Shown here: one piece after another, positions 21,634 through 32,355 of the stretch
Layout of the letters: the number at the start of each line of letters is the position of its first letter
Numbering within the stretch: position 1 is the stretch's first letter
Assembly: GCA_949130495.1 (NCBI GenBank)
Contig: OX422220.1
Location: forward strand, 128,004,268 to 128,068,267
Source: Sambucus nigra
Taxonomy: Eukaryota > Streptophyta > Magnoliopsida > Dipsacales > Adoxaceae
DNA: 64,000 nucleotides
Direction of reading: 5' to 3'
Position numbers and translations under genes: made by a program
Notes under the pieces: generated by a model
The model's database searches: none
What the model was told of the DNA's origin: nothing
What the model saw: the letters and a program-made list of their open reading frames with translations, nothing else

Positions 21634-22246
21634 TAATTTTTTGAAGTTTCTCTTTCTTCTTCATCATCTTCGCGCCTGAACTCTCTCTCTCTCTAGTCTC
21701 TAGCCAGCCATTTCTGCATCTTCTGTACCACGATCCATTCAGCCTTTTTCTTTCGTCTTCAGGTACTCTTCTCTGCCATAAATTTCCTCTTCAATCTTTA
21801 ATTTAATTTTATGCATTGGGCCTGACACCCCCTTATAGCATTTCTGGGCCTTCCTTGTGTTTTCTGGTACTTTTTCTGGTGAGTTGAGTTCTTCCCTTTC
21901 TTGAGTGTTCTTGACCAAAAACGTTCAATTTCTTTTGTTTCAATCCAAAAGGCCATGTTGGTCAACTGCTAACTTGTTTGTAGTTAGGTTACCTAAATTC
22001 TTCCAAGTGTAGGGTCCCCCCCTTAATGCTTAGGAGGCTTTACAGTTTAGTTATGGAATTCCCTTCCCGAGAGAGAAGTTATTTGCTGAGATCAGACGGG
22101 TAGAGGAAGAGGACGAGAGAAGACGAGGGGCCGACCCTAACTGGGTATGACCCATTTTCCCCATCCCTCTCGCCACAATAAAGCCATCTGAACCATCTGA
22201 GTCTTGTGGGTCATCCTATCGTCCAGCCGAGAGTTATTCAGGAGAG
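21634..22246 (+). other. 5' untranslated leader of the element C antisense gene
   Basis: A pyrimidine-rich leader with a possible splice donor (CAGGTACTC near 21760) and no long frame until the ATG at 22247. It probably contains a 5' UTR intron, but the acceptor cannot be chosen from one sequence. Confidence 0.35.
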
Positions 22247-24400
22247 ATGGATGAGAGAGCGTCGTCGCCAACAGGCGCTGGTCCTTCTGGGAGAAAAGAG
22301 GCGTCTGATCTAAGCCAGGGCCGACAAGCCGAGGGTATGGTCACTTTCGAGGCTATTCCTGTGATAACCCTATCCCCACATTCCTTCCAGATGGCTTTTC
22401 CTTAGGGGCCTCTGGCAGGTGATGAAGCCGAGGGAAAGGGGATTGAGGATGATGAGGACTCAAATGTTGACCCAGTTGACACATCTCATGCCTCGTCCTA
22501 TATTTCCTCAGTCAGGGGTCGTGACCTCCTTCTGTGGAGGCATGCATATGGTATCCCTTCCAACATATCCATGAGGGTTACCTCTGAGACTGAGAAGGTC
22601 TTTGCGGGCGAAGAGGGAGAGATTGCGGTATACTAACAAATGTTTAAGGTTGGTGTCAGACTCCCTCTACATCCTGCCATCATAGATATCTTATCATCCC
22701 TTGGCGTTGCCCCCTCACAGCTTCCTCCCAACTTTTGGAGGACGATGCTCGGTTACAGCTCCCTGTGGAAGAATGCTTTCACTGATGTGCCCTCGACCGA
22801 CGTATTTTTGGCCTATTACAATATCACCTCCTCGTCTAAACATCCTGGGTACTATAACCTGAGGGCGAGGAGGTCTGATAAAAAACTTCTCCACGTGGGG
22901 CAAACCTCCAACCAAGATTGGAAGAAGAGATTTTTCTTCGTTTCTAGAGAGTGGGAATTTTCCGTCGAGTCCCAAAATTTGGACGACAGTCCGAGGGTTC
23001 CCAGGAGATGGTCAAATCCCTCAATGAAGGCCAGGTCTGACCCCGGACTTAGTCTGGATGAGAAAGACATATTAGAGTATCTGAGGGAACGAGGGAAAGG
23101 GGGTGAAATCGCCAAATTTGAAGATCTGATGACCCCCAGGTTCCTGAAAGAAGCTGGTCTGAGGGTCGGCCCCCTTTCAAAGCTATGTGAGTTACATTAT
23201 TTTTTTTTCCCATTCTTTACTTTTTTTCAAGTGTTTCATCTTTATCTCTACATCTTTCTGATCCGTCGTCCTCTTTTTATGTCGTCCTCCAGGTGTATCA
23301 GGCCATCTCTGGGAAATGACTTCCCCGAGATTACTATCTGGTTTGGGAAAGAAAAAGGGGAAGGAGACTCAACAAGCTTTGAGGAAGACGAAGACCGTCG
23401 GGTCGATGCCTGATGAGCCGACCTCCTACAGGCACAAAAGGAAAGATCCAGAAGTTCCGGTTGACCCTCGTCCTGATTCACGGACGAGGGCAAGGGTCAA
23501 GGCGTCTGAGCGGACCGCGTCCTCTTCCAGTATGGGGGCCTTTTGGTCCCAAAATTTGACATTACTGAAGGCCGAGCCTTCTTCTCTTACTTCTAACTTG
23601 AGGTCAACCAAAGCGTCAATGTTTTTTGCTCCCTCGGCTGCCGATTATGAATTCCTATCTAAGATGCCTTCGGCGAAGGTGTATGACTATGGTCTGCACA
23701 CTCTGGCCCAAGTACTTATCTTACTTCATTCCCTTAGTTGCATTGTTTCATAAACTGTTTCCTCGACCTCTTAACGAGTGTCTGTCATTTTTCTGTGAAG
23801 TCTGTTTGTGCCTTTACCTCGGCCACTAAGTGGATGGCTGAGAACGAAGAAAAATTCCATGAAGCTGAGAGGGCTATTCAGCACGAGGTTGATCTTCAGT
23901 CAGAGCTTGAGACTGCCAGGGCAGAGTGGGAGAGCACCAGTATTGAGCATGCGAGGATCCTAGATGAGCTGACGAGGCAGCATGATGTAGACATGGCGGC
24001 TAAGGACTTGCTTATAAAGGAGAGGTACGAGGCCTTGACCAACATGGGGGCTCAGCAAAAGACCGATCTTAAGGTGACTGTCAGGAAAGCCGAGGCTGAT
24101 GCTATGGGGGCCTACAAAATCTTGAATGAGTTTCAAGGCTTCAGCCTTGAATACTTAGAGAGGGGAATCAGGACGACCTACCAATGCGTCATCCTCAAGT
24201 TTGGTGATGTCGTCTCTTTGGTCCGCCCCTCCATCGAAGCAGTCCAACTGGACGACCCTCTGATTGCTGAGGCCTTGGCCCAGGTGGAGTCTCAAGTGCA
24301 TGTTGAGGGTACTGGCACATCTGAAGATCAACCAGTTTTGGTCATTGAGGAAACCCCTCTTATAGATGTTGAGGCCCTACCCTCTGATGCTTCTCAATAG
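22247..24400 (+). pseudogene. Element C antisense gene: PF04195-like protein, three exons, two nonsense codons
   Basis: From ATG 22247 the frame gives an acidic Ser/Gly-rich N-terminus and then a domain with FKVGVRLPLHPAIIDILSSL followed by GVAPSQLPPNFWR, the pattern of PF04195 (putative gypsy-type transposon domain). Intron 1 is 23187-23292 (GTGAGT to TCCAG, phase 1) and intron 2 is 23712-23800 (GTACTT to GTGAAG, phase 0). Both joins keep the frame between three otherwise different reading frames. The middle exon is basic (KKKGK, RHKRK); the last is coiled-coil-rich (from about 23830) and ends DASQ plus TAG at 24398-24400. In-frame stops at 22403-22405 and 22634-22636 make this copy defective. 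It lies antisense between pol and the 3' LTR. The function is unknown; nuclear or structural roles would be guesses. Confidence 0.82.
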
Positions 24401-24559
24401 GGTGGATGTCTGTAGCCCACACCCTCTTAGTGTAATCAATATTTTTGTACTCTATTTTGTAGAACAGTTTGTAATATTTCATTTATATTATCTTCTCTCT
24501 TGCTGTCTTCCATATTTGTCTCTCATTTGATTTGTATTGTGATTCTTTATATGAACTCA
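24401..24559 (+). terminator. 3' untranslated and polyadenylation region of the antisense gene
   Basis: A T-rich sequence with TGTAATCAATATTTTTGTAC and TTTGTAATATTTC near 24430-24485 is typical of plant near-upstream and far-upstream polyadenylation signals. There is no exact AATAAA. Confidence 0.4.
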
Positions 24560-25250
24560 TGAAGTCCTCCCTTGTCTTTCTTGAGGACAATGGTGGGGTC
24601 GTTCCCACCATTGACCCTCATTATAGCCGAGGGTTGTAATGACCAAATTAATGGTTTTAACCAACGTATTCCCTCATCTTTCTTGAAGTCAATGGTCGTC
24701 CCCACCATTGACCCTCATTAAAGCCGAGGGTTGTAATAACCAAATTAATGATTTTAACCAAGTATTCCCTTGTCTTTTTTGAGGACAGTGGTGGGGTCGT
24801 CCCCACCATTGACCCTCATTATAGCCGAGGGTTGTAGTAACCAAATTAATGATTTTAACCAAGTGTTCCCTCGTCTTTCTTGAGGACGGTGGTGGGGTCG
24901 TCCCCACCATTGACCCTCATTATAGCCGAGGGTTGTAATAACCAAATTAATGATTTTAACCAAGTTTTCCCTTGTCTTTCTTGAGGACGGTGGTGGGATC
25001 GTCCCCACCATTGACCCTCATTTATAGCCGAGGGTTGTAATAACTAAATTAATGATTTTAAAGTTTTTAAAGTATTCCCTCGTCTTTCTTAAGGACAGTG
25101 GTGGGGTCATCCCCATCACTGACCCTCATTATAGCCGAGGGCTATAATTACCAAATTAATGGTTTTTAATGAAGTCTTCCCTCGTCTTTCTTTAGGGCAA
25201 TGGTGGGGTCGTCCCCACCATTGAGTCTCACTATAGGCGAGGGTGGGCTT
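24560..25250. repeat. Tandem array of seven ~101-bp units with hairpins, between pol and antisense gene
   Basis: The landmark TTGACCCTCATTATAGCCGA starts at 24611, 24709, 24809, 24910, 25011, about 25119 and about 25221 (the last copy degenerate), giving periods of 98-108 bp. Each unit has a strong palindrome of the type GGTGGGGTCGTCCCCACC (7-bp arms; 9-bp arms AATGGTGGG/CCCACCATT in the first copy) and a second pair ACCCTC/GAGGGT. It fills the gap between the convergent ends of pol (25367) and the antisense gene (24400). Confidence 0.92.
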
Positions 25251-25366
25251 GGCTGCTTTAATTGAACATAAAATGAGGGACCAATATGACATTCTCATTA
25301 ACTTTCTAAGTGTTCTGTCGGAGAAACACATTCATTACAACTGTCATCCGATAGGTCTTTACAAAA

Positions 25367-27262
25367 TTACGGATAGTATTTCTTCAAATGATCTGCATTC
25401 CAGGGGTTGGAAAAGGGTTCCCCTTCTAGGTTTTCTAGTCTATAGGTCCCTGGGACAACCTCGTCGATGACCCTATATGGGCCGTGCCAATTAGGATGGA
25501 GCTTATTGGTCTTTTGCCAAGTCTTTTTGAGGACTAAATCCCCTACTGCAATTGGTCTTTGCTTCACTCTCTGATTGTAAAACCTTGCATTCCTCTACGG
25601 GTAGGCGGCTTGCCTTATCTCGGCGTCTTCTCTCCTTTCCTCAATTAGATCCAAGTCCAGCCTAATCTCTTCCATATTTCTCTGGGGGTCATACATTTGG
25701 ACCCTGTGGGTAGGAAACCCGATCTCAGTGGGGATGACGACCTTCGAGCCATAAGCCAACATGAACGGGGTTTCTCCGGTGGAGGTCTTTGCCATCATCC
25801 TGTAGGCCCACAACACAGCATATAATTCTTCAACCCATCTTGCTTTTGCCTTTTCAAGTCTCTTCTTGATCCCGTCTAGGATCGTCCTATGTGTAACTTC
25901 TGTTTGCCCATTGGCCTGAGGTCGACCTGGGGTAGAGAAGAATTGTTTGATATTCACCATTTCACAGTACTTATCTAGAGCTGTATTCTTGAATTGAGTC
26001 TCGTTATCTGAGATGAGGGTGTTGGGGAGACCATATCTGCATATAATATTTTTCCAGATGAACTTGAAGGTCTTCTGCTCTGTAATCGTGACCATCGGCT
26101 CTGCCTCCACCCATTTTAAAAAATAGTCAATTGCTACGATGAGGAATCGATAGTTATTGGCTGCCCTAGGCAAGGGTCCTACTAGGTTAATCCCCCACAC
26201 TGCAAATGGCCATGGGGATGTAATATAAGTAAGAGGCTGATGGGGTTGGTGAGGGATGGTGGAAAATATTTGGCATTTGTCACACTTTTTTACATATGTC
26301 GCGGCATCTTTCCCCAAGGTCGGACACCAGTAGCCTTGGGTGATCACCCTCTTCGCTAAGGAACTGCCCCCAATGTGGCTTGAACATGATCCTTCGTGCA
26401 GGTCTTGCAAAATGGATGGGACTTCAGATGGGTGCACACACCTAAGTAATCGGAGCAAGAACCCCTTTTTGTACAAGGTGTCTTCGATGACGGTGAATTT
26501 TGCATCTCTGTATCTTAACTTTTTCCTTTCTTGCCTTGCTTCTCGAATCTCCCCTTCTTTAATGTATCTGATCAGGGGGTCCATCCATGAAGCTTCCTTA
26601 GCAATACTCAGGCAAGTGCCGAGTGTACCCTCGGCATCTTCAATAGTCAGTCGAAGCAAAATTTCCACTGGGACTGTCCTCCTGATGGCTGTCCTAGTTG
26701 CTGAGGCCAGCCTGGCAAGTGCATCTTCTCGGCCATTGTCATGCCTAGGTATCCTCTTCAATTTTTCTTCTCTGAAGCTCTTTAGTAATGACATTACTTT
26801 CTCAAGGTACTTGGTCATCCGCTCGTCCTTGGCCTCGTATGCTCCTAGTATATGATTTACTACCAACCTTGAATCACTATAGACCAAAATTCGGCCGACA
26901 CTAAGATACTTGGTCAAGGAGAGTCCAGCTATCAGGGCCTCATATTCGGATTCGTTGTTGGAGGCTTTAAAGTAGAACCTCAAGGCGTACTCAATGTTTG
27001 TTCCATCGGGGACTGATACTATCAATCCAGCCCCACTTTCGCTATCGCAGGAGGACCCATCAACGAAGAGGCTCCACACAGTCTTTTCCTCTAAGAAATT
27101 TCCCTCGGTGAGGGATCCCTGTCTAAAGAGGTATCTTCCCTCCTCGTTTTTGGCCACTTTACTTCTAGCGGTGCCTGTCTCAGCCTTATCTTCAGGTGTG
27201 TCGATGAGCCTGTCTTGTTGGGTATCTGTCTTCCCGAGGCTCTCATCCTCGGCTCCACCATC
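25367..27262 (-). pseudogene. Element C second RNase H and integrase (broken)
   Basis: From the right: SLFVDGSSCDSESGAG (Tat additional RNase H), then the integrase HHCC finger (HEGSCSSHIGG to KKCDKCQIF), the DDE core with GINLVGPLP, LISDNETQF and GRPQANGQTE, and the C-terminal GPY motif (NWHGPYRV) ending DHLKKYYP plus stop at 25367-25369. A nonsense codon at 25595-25597 separates the C-terminal 66 residues; the frame is otherwise kept. Integrase would insert the cDNA into the nuclear genome. Confidence 0.92.
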
Positions 27263-28504
27263 TTACCAAGTAAACTCGGCTATGAAATCTGCCAATGCCT
27301 GCCCCTTAATGGCTGTCCTAGGCTGATACACAATGTCAAACTCCCCCAGATCTATAGCCCAGGCCATTAACCTGCCTGATTTTTCTGGCTTGTGCAGGAC
27401 CTGCCTAAGAGGAGAGTTAGTGAGGATGACCATTGTGTGGGACTGGAAGTATGGCTTCATCTTTCTTGATGCATGGATCAAGGCATAGGATAACTTCTTC
27501 ATCCTTGGGTATCTTTTCTCTGATCCTTGGAGTGCCTTACTATTGAAATATACTGGCCTCTGTACCCCATCTTCATCTCTGACGATTTCAGCGCTAATGG
27601 CTGACCCTGAGACAGTTAGATACACATAGAGTCGCTCACCCTGCATTGGTCGTGACAAGATCAAGGGAGACCCTAGGTATGATTTTAGCTCCCTGAAAGC
27701 CTCATCACACTTTTCACTCCATTCGAAGGCCTTCCTGAAGATCTTAAAGAATGGAAAACACTTGTCTGTGGCTCTGGATACGAACCTATTCAAAGTAGCC
27801 ACTCGCCCCGTGAGCCTCTGAACTTCTTTGATGGTCTTGGGGGTCTTCATTTCCAGGAGGGACTTTATTTTCTCAGGGTTGGTCTTGATGCCTCTTTGGT
27901 TGACAATGAATCCCAAGAATTTCTCTGCTCCGACCCCGAAGACACACTTGGCTGGGTTGAGCTTCATCTGATATTTGTCCATCGTATTAAAGGTCCTCTC
28001 CAGGTCAGCCACATGATCCTCTGCCTTCAATCTCTTAGTCAACATGTCATCTACATAGACCTCCATAAACTTTCCAATTTGGTCTTCGAACATTTTATTT
28101 ACGAGGCGCTGATACGTGGCCCCTGCATTCTTTAGGCCAACGGGCATGACCCTATAACAGTATGTCCCCTTGTCTATAATGAAAGTTGTCTTCTCTGAGT
28201 CTTCAGGGTTCATAAAGATTTGGTTGTATCCTGAATAGGCATCCATGAAGCTCATGAGCTCATGGCCTGCGGTAGCGTCTACCATCTGATCAATGCGGGG
28301 GAGAGGGAACTTGTCTTTGGGAAAATGCTTGTTAAGTTCGGTGAAGTCCGCACACATTATCCACTTCCCGTTGGCCTTTGGGATAATGACAGCGTTGAAT
28401 AGCCACTCGGGGTAGATGACCTCCCTGATAAACTCAGCATCTTCTAATTTCTTGACCTCGTCCCTTATGACCTCATATTTTTCTCGAGAGTAAATTCTCC
28501 TCTT
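27263..28504 (-). pseudogene. Element C reverse transcriptase and first RNase H
   Basis: The RT motifs are intact: ADFTELNKHFPKDKFPLPRI, the YSGYNQIFM segment, LKNAGATYQ and the catalytic YVDDML, followed by FLGFIVNQRGIK and the RNase H region with LRQVLHKPEKSGRLMAWAID. The frame is open from 28357 to the stop at 27263-27265 and continues upstream to the stop at 28505. Within gag-pol this domain is undamaged apart from the flanking stops. Confidence 0.92.
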
Positions 28505-29554
28505 CTACTTTATTGGCTTCGCACCCTCTACCACGTTGAGCTTGTGGCACATGAATTCAGGGTCGATCCCTGGAATATTTTTATGACTCCATGCAAAGAC
28601 ACTCTGACTTCTTCTCAGCAGCTTGATGAGGTCTTCCTTGATATTCGGCTTCAGAGACTTGCCGACTTGGATGGTTTTTTTCGGGTCATCCTCTTTGAGG
28701 ATGATGGATTCTACCTCTTCCGTGACCTCTCCTTTCTTCAATTTTTTCTCATCCCTGGGGTCAAGGGTGTCAATATTATAAGTAGCCTTTGCCTTCTTGT
28801 GCGCCTCTCTTTCTTCGATGGAGTTGAAATAACACTCCCGCGTTGTCTTCTGGTCTCCCTGAACTTCCCCCACCCCGTAGGGGGTTGGAAATTTGATCAT
28901 CTGATGGACCGTGGATGGCACAACTTTAAACCCCTTGAGGGCTACCCTCCCCAGTATGATGTTGTAGGACGAAAAGACATGTTCATCCATTACAAAGAAG
29001 ATGACCTTCTGGGTAAGACATTTCGGCCACTCGCCCCCCATCCTAACATCGGCCTCATACACTCCAAGGGGATGAACCTTTTCCCCGCTGATCCCAATCA
29101 ATGGGTGATGGTATGGGATGAGCCTAGCACGGCTGAGACCTAGGGCTTTAAAGTATGGACAAAACATTATATCTGCAGAGCTGCCCCCGTCGACCAGTAT
29201 CCTCGGCACCTCACACCCGTGCACCCTAGTAGTGATGACGAGTGGGTTGTCGTGTGGGGCTAAGAGTCCTTTAAAGTACATTCTTGAGAACCCCACTATC
29301 AGGGTGTCCATGTCGACCTTCTTTCTCTTTTCTGACTTCGCCTCCAGAGAGGTTGAGTGTACTGTCTTCGTCACTACCTTGGCTTCAGCCACGTGGGCCT
29401 TCCTATCTGCGACCTCTGACCCTCCTCCTGCCAGACCCCCGGAGATCATTACCACTCTGAGCGAGATCATATTAAGCCTCTTGACAGGGCGTTGGTCGTC
29501 TCTCGGTGGGAGGTTAGGGTCATCCTCATCGTCAGAAGGGTCATCCCCTCTTTT
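28505..29554 (-). pseudogene. Element C aspartic protease region
   Basis: The active site RILVDGGSSADIMF is the Tat-type DGGS form. The flap region and NIILGRVALKGFKVV follow, then a linker with the FAWSHKNIPGIDP motif that leads into RT. Open from 29470 to the stop at 28505-28507; the same frame continues up to the gag stop at 29555. The protease would process the gag-pol polyprotein. Confidence 0.88.
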
Positions 29555-31332
29555 TTAAGGAAATTCTCCACATGCATCGCCTAGATTCTTTCTGGGGTCG
29601 TTCCCTTGGCCTCTCTTGAAGGCACCTATGTCAATGTACTTCCTGAGCTTCCCCTCTTTCAGCATCTTTTCAATCTCATCCTTCATAGCAAAGCATTTGT
29701 CTGTCACGTGGCCATGGTCTTGGTGAAATTCACACCATACGTTTTTGTTCCTCTTGTTGGGGGCTGCCCTCAACTTCTCAGTCCACTTCAGGGACCGATC
29801 ACTCTTTATCTCATTGAGAATATGTTCACAACTGACCGTTAGAGGGGTGTAACCAGCGAATTTGTCGTCCATAGACCTCTTCTTACCCTCTTTGTTCTTC
29901 TTAGGGTACTTACCCCCACTGGTGGCTCCTTTATCATCTTCGTACTTTGCGGCCATCACCTCTTCGACGTTCATCACCTTTCCTGCTGTTGACAGTAATT
30001 CAACTATTGTCCTCGGAGGGTCTTCAGCAAGCTTCCATAGCAGCTTCCCCTTCTGGAGTCCTCCAATGAGGGCGGTCATGGCTATGCTCTCCTCATAGTC
30101 CTCCACCTCTAACTTTTCTTTGTTGAATCTGGCTATGTAGTCCCTTAGACTCTCATTCTTCCTTTGCTTAACATAGAGAAGGTGTGTGGTTTTCTTCTGT
30201 GGTCTCACCCCAAAGCAAAAGTTGTGGATGAACCAGTCCGCCAGCTGCTTAAAGTGTTCAATGGAATTTTTCGGAAGAGACATATACTAGACATGTGAAG
30301 CCCCCGTCAGAGTACCAGAGAAGGCACGACACCTCATCTCATTTGAGATAGAGTATATGTCTGCCTCTGATTGATACATCTCAATATGGTGGACATGGTT
30401 GGTACTCCCGTCATATCTTGGGGTGATCGTAGGTGGCTTGAACTTTGATGGCGTAGGGAAGTTGACTATCTTCACCACAAAGGGTGAGCCTATGGAGTAT
30501 CCTCTCTGAAGTGGGTCCTGGTATTCAGTATATCACCGATCTTATCCTCTAGTTACTGGATCGAGTCATTCCAGGGCCATGTAGGGTTGGCCTGACCGAT
30601 GTTATCCCCCGCCGCCTCTTTAAGGTGGGCGGAGGGTTCTGTCGCGACAGGCCTATGCCAGTTGTTCACTTCCCCTTGGCCATCGTCCCGTACCTGGGGT
30701 CAGCCCTCATGAGGTCGGCCATCTGCTGCCTCCCTTCTAGACCTCGCAGCACTCCTTGTTCTGGACAATTTCTCTTGCAGGTCATTTACTGGGCCCAGCC
30801 TCTCAAAGGCCGACTCCCTGCTCAGGCGATCAAAAGCAGAGCCTCTTGGGTGATCATCAGGATTTGGTCTCCCACACTTCCCTCTACTCTCCTGGAGAGG
30901 TTGTATAGTATTATTGGAGACGTCATAGGGTTCCCAGCATTCTATGAGGGCCTCCTCTCCTTCCAGATCGTCATACCTGTCCTCAGGGCAAGGGTTTCCT
31001 TGCCTCCCCAGGCATAGGCATCGGGGGTCAGTAACATCCTTACGCCGCTGAGGGGGTAGCAGGTCTTTGGGTGGTGCCTGGGGTGGTCCCCTGGCTTCAT
31101 TCTACCTTGGATCCACTGCTGGAGTAATCATCTTAGGTGAGACCCCTGGTGGTCTTAGTATGTTCTGGCTTATAGCTGTGAACAGCTCCTGCATAATCCG
31201 CTGGCTTGCTGCCAGAGACTTCAAGGCTGCCGCCCCATCGTCCATCTCAGACTGAGGTGGTGGCTGACTGGAACTGGGTCCTACTCCACTATCCGGTGGA
31301 GGGAGTTGTGGTGGTGGCATCTGTGGTGCCAT
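29555..31332 (-). pseudogene. Element C gag (broken)
   Basis: The start is MAPQMPPPQLPPPDSG at 31332, a Pro-rich N-terminus, and the first frame ends at a stop at 31102. Decayed sequence follows and the frame changes before the core at 30478-29555. The core has the FSGTLTGASHV segment, a stop at 30287-30289, then DWFIHNFCFG, KNESLRDYIARFNKEKLEVE and the Tat zinc box CEFHQDHGHVTDKC near 29730. The last stop is at 29555-29557. The box is intact, unlike in element A. Confidence 0.88.
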
Positions 31333-31494
31333 ATGTTTGAGCTGTGAACAACTGAACTGGAAAAAGGACTGGTGAGCTAGAGAACCTTAATGGGTCTCTT
31401 TCAATGGTGAAACATCTCCTCTTAGGGGGAGTGCTGGTTCACCACCAGAGTGACCAGTGAGGTCAAGTTGTACAAGGGAAGAGATGTCTTCTCG

Positions 31495-31513
31495 TTCCCA
31501 CAAACGGCGCCAA
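31495..31513 (-). other. Element C primer binding site
   Basis: The minus strand reads TTGGCGCCGTTTGTGGGAA two bases after the LTR end. It matches the element E PBS except for one base. Confidence 0.85.
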
Positions 31514-31515
31514 AC

Positions 31516-32355
31516 TGATGATGCTGAAATCTAGCACCACCAGATAAGTAATGATGAGCTCAAACAATAGTAACCATGGCAACCATAGATGTATAGGTGT
31601 GTAAGTATGTAGAAGGAGGTGATTATAAGAGGAATAAGATAATGATGTATAGTGGTTCAGCCAATTTGGCCTACATCCACTGTGAGTTTGTGATCCACTA
31701 AGTATGGGCACTAATGGCCTTGGATACAATGCACATAAGATCCTTCTCTCTCTACTGTGTGTACAAGCAGAGTTTTTGCTAGGGTTACAATTATCGATCC
31801 CCCCTTGTAGCATTGTAGGTGATAAGTATATATAGGTTTTGGGGGGTGTAGTGTACCCCCCAAGTATGCATACTGCATGTGAATGATGATCTAGCCAATC
31901 TCCTATTGACACCTGTAGATGCCACTTGTGAATAATAATGACATAATATTCCCTCACGTGAGGGGGTAATATTATTATAACAGTCTTCCACGTACCATGT
32001 GAGCATCACGCGCACTGTTCCACGCGTCTCCCCAACCACGTGCTGTGATGATGTCACCCTCGGCCTATGATGTGAGGTCGAGGGCAAAGTTCCGTCTGGC
32101 AGTGAGTCTGGCCCAATTTAGGCCTCGTACTGTCGTACCCTCATAGGGTCGTCTGGGCTTGATGGAGGGTCAGCCCCTTGGAGGGTCGTCTGGGCCTGAT
32201 GGAGGGTCAGCCCCTTGGAGGGTCGTCTGGACCTAATGGAGGGTCGGCCCCTTGAAGGGTCGTTTGGGCTTGTGGAGGGGTCGACCCTTGGAGAGTCATC
32301 TGGACCTGATGAGGGGTCGGCCCCCTGGAGGGTCGTTATGGTTGAAGGCACCCTC
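31516..32355 (-). repeat. Element C 5' LTR, larger part (split by element D)
   Basis: It begins TGATGATGCTGAAATC; the remaining 31 bp lie at 43302-43332. Total length is about 871 bp, against 570 bp for the 3' LTR. The last five bases, CCCTC (32351-32355), are the target site of element D. Confidence 0.9.
32145..32340. repeat. GC-rich ~40-bp tandem repeats in the element C 5' LTR
   Basis: About five units of the type GGAGGGTCGTCTGGGCCTGA followed by TGGAGGGTCAGCCCCTT. They are absent from the 3' LTR of the same element. Confidence 0.85.

Noticed and set aside
22640..23413. Host gene interpretation of the PF04195-like gene
   Set aside because: It lies inside target-site-bounded element C between LTR and pol, and element E has an equivalent gene in the same place.
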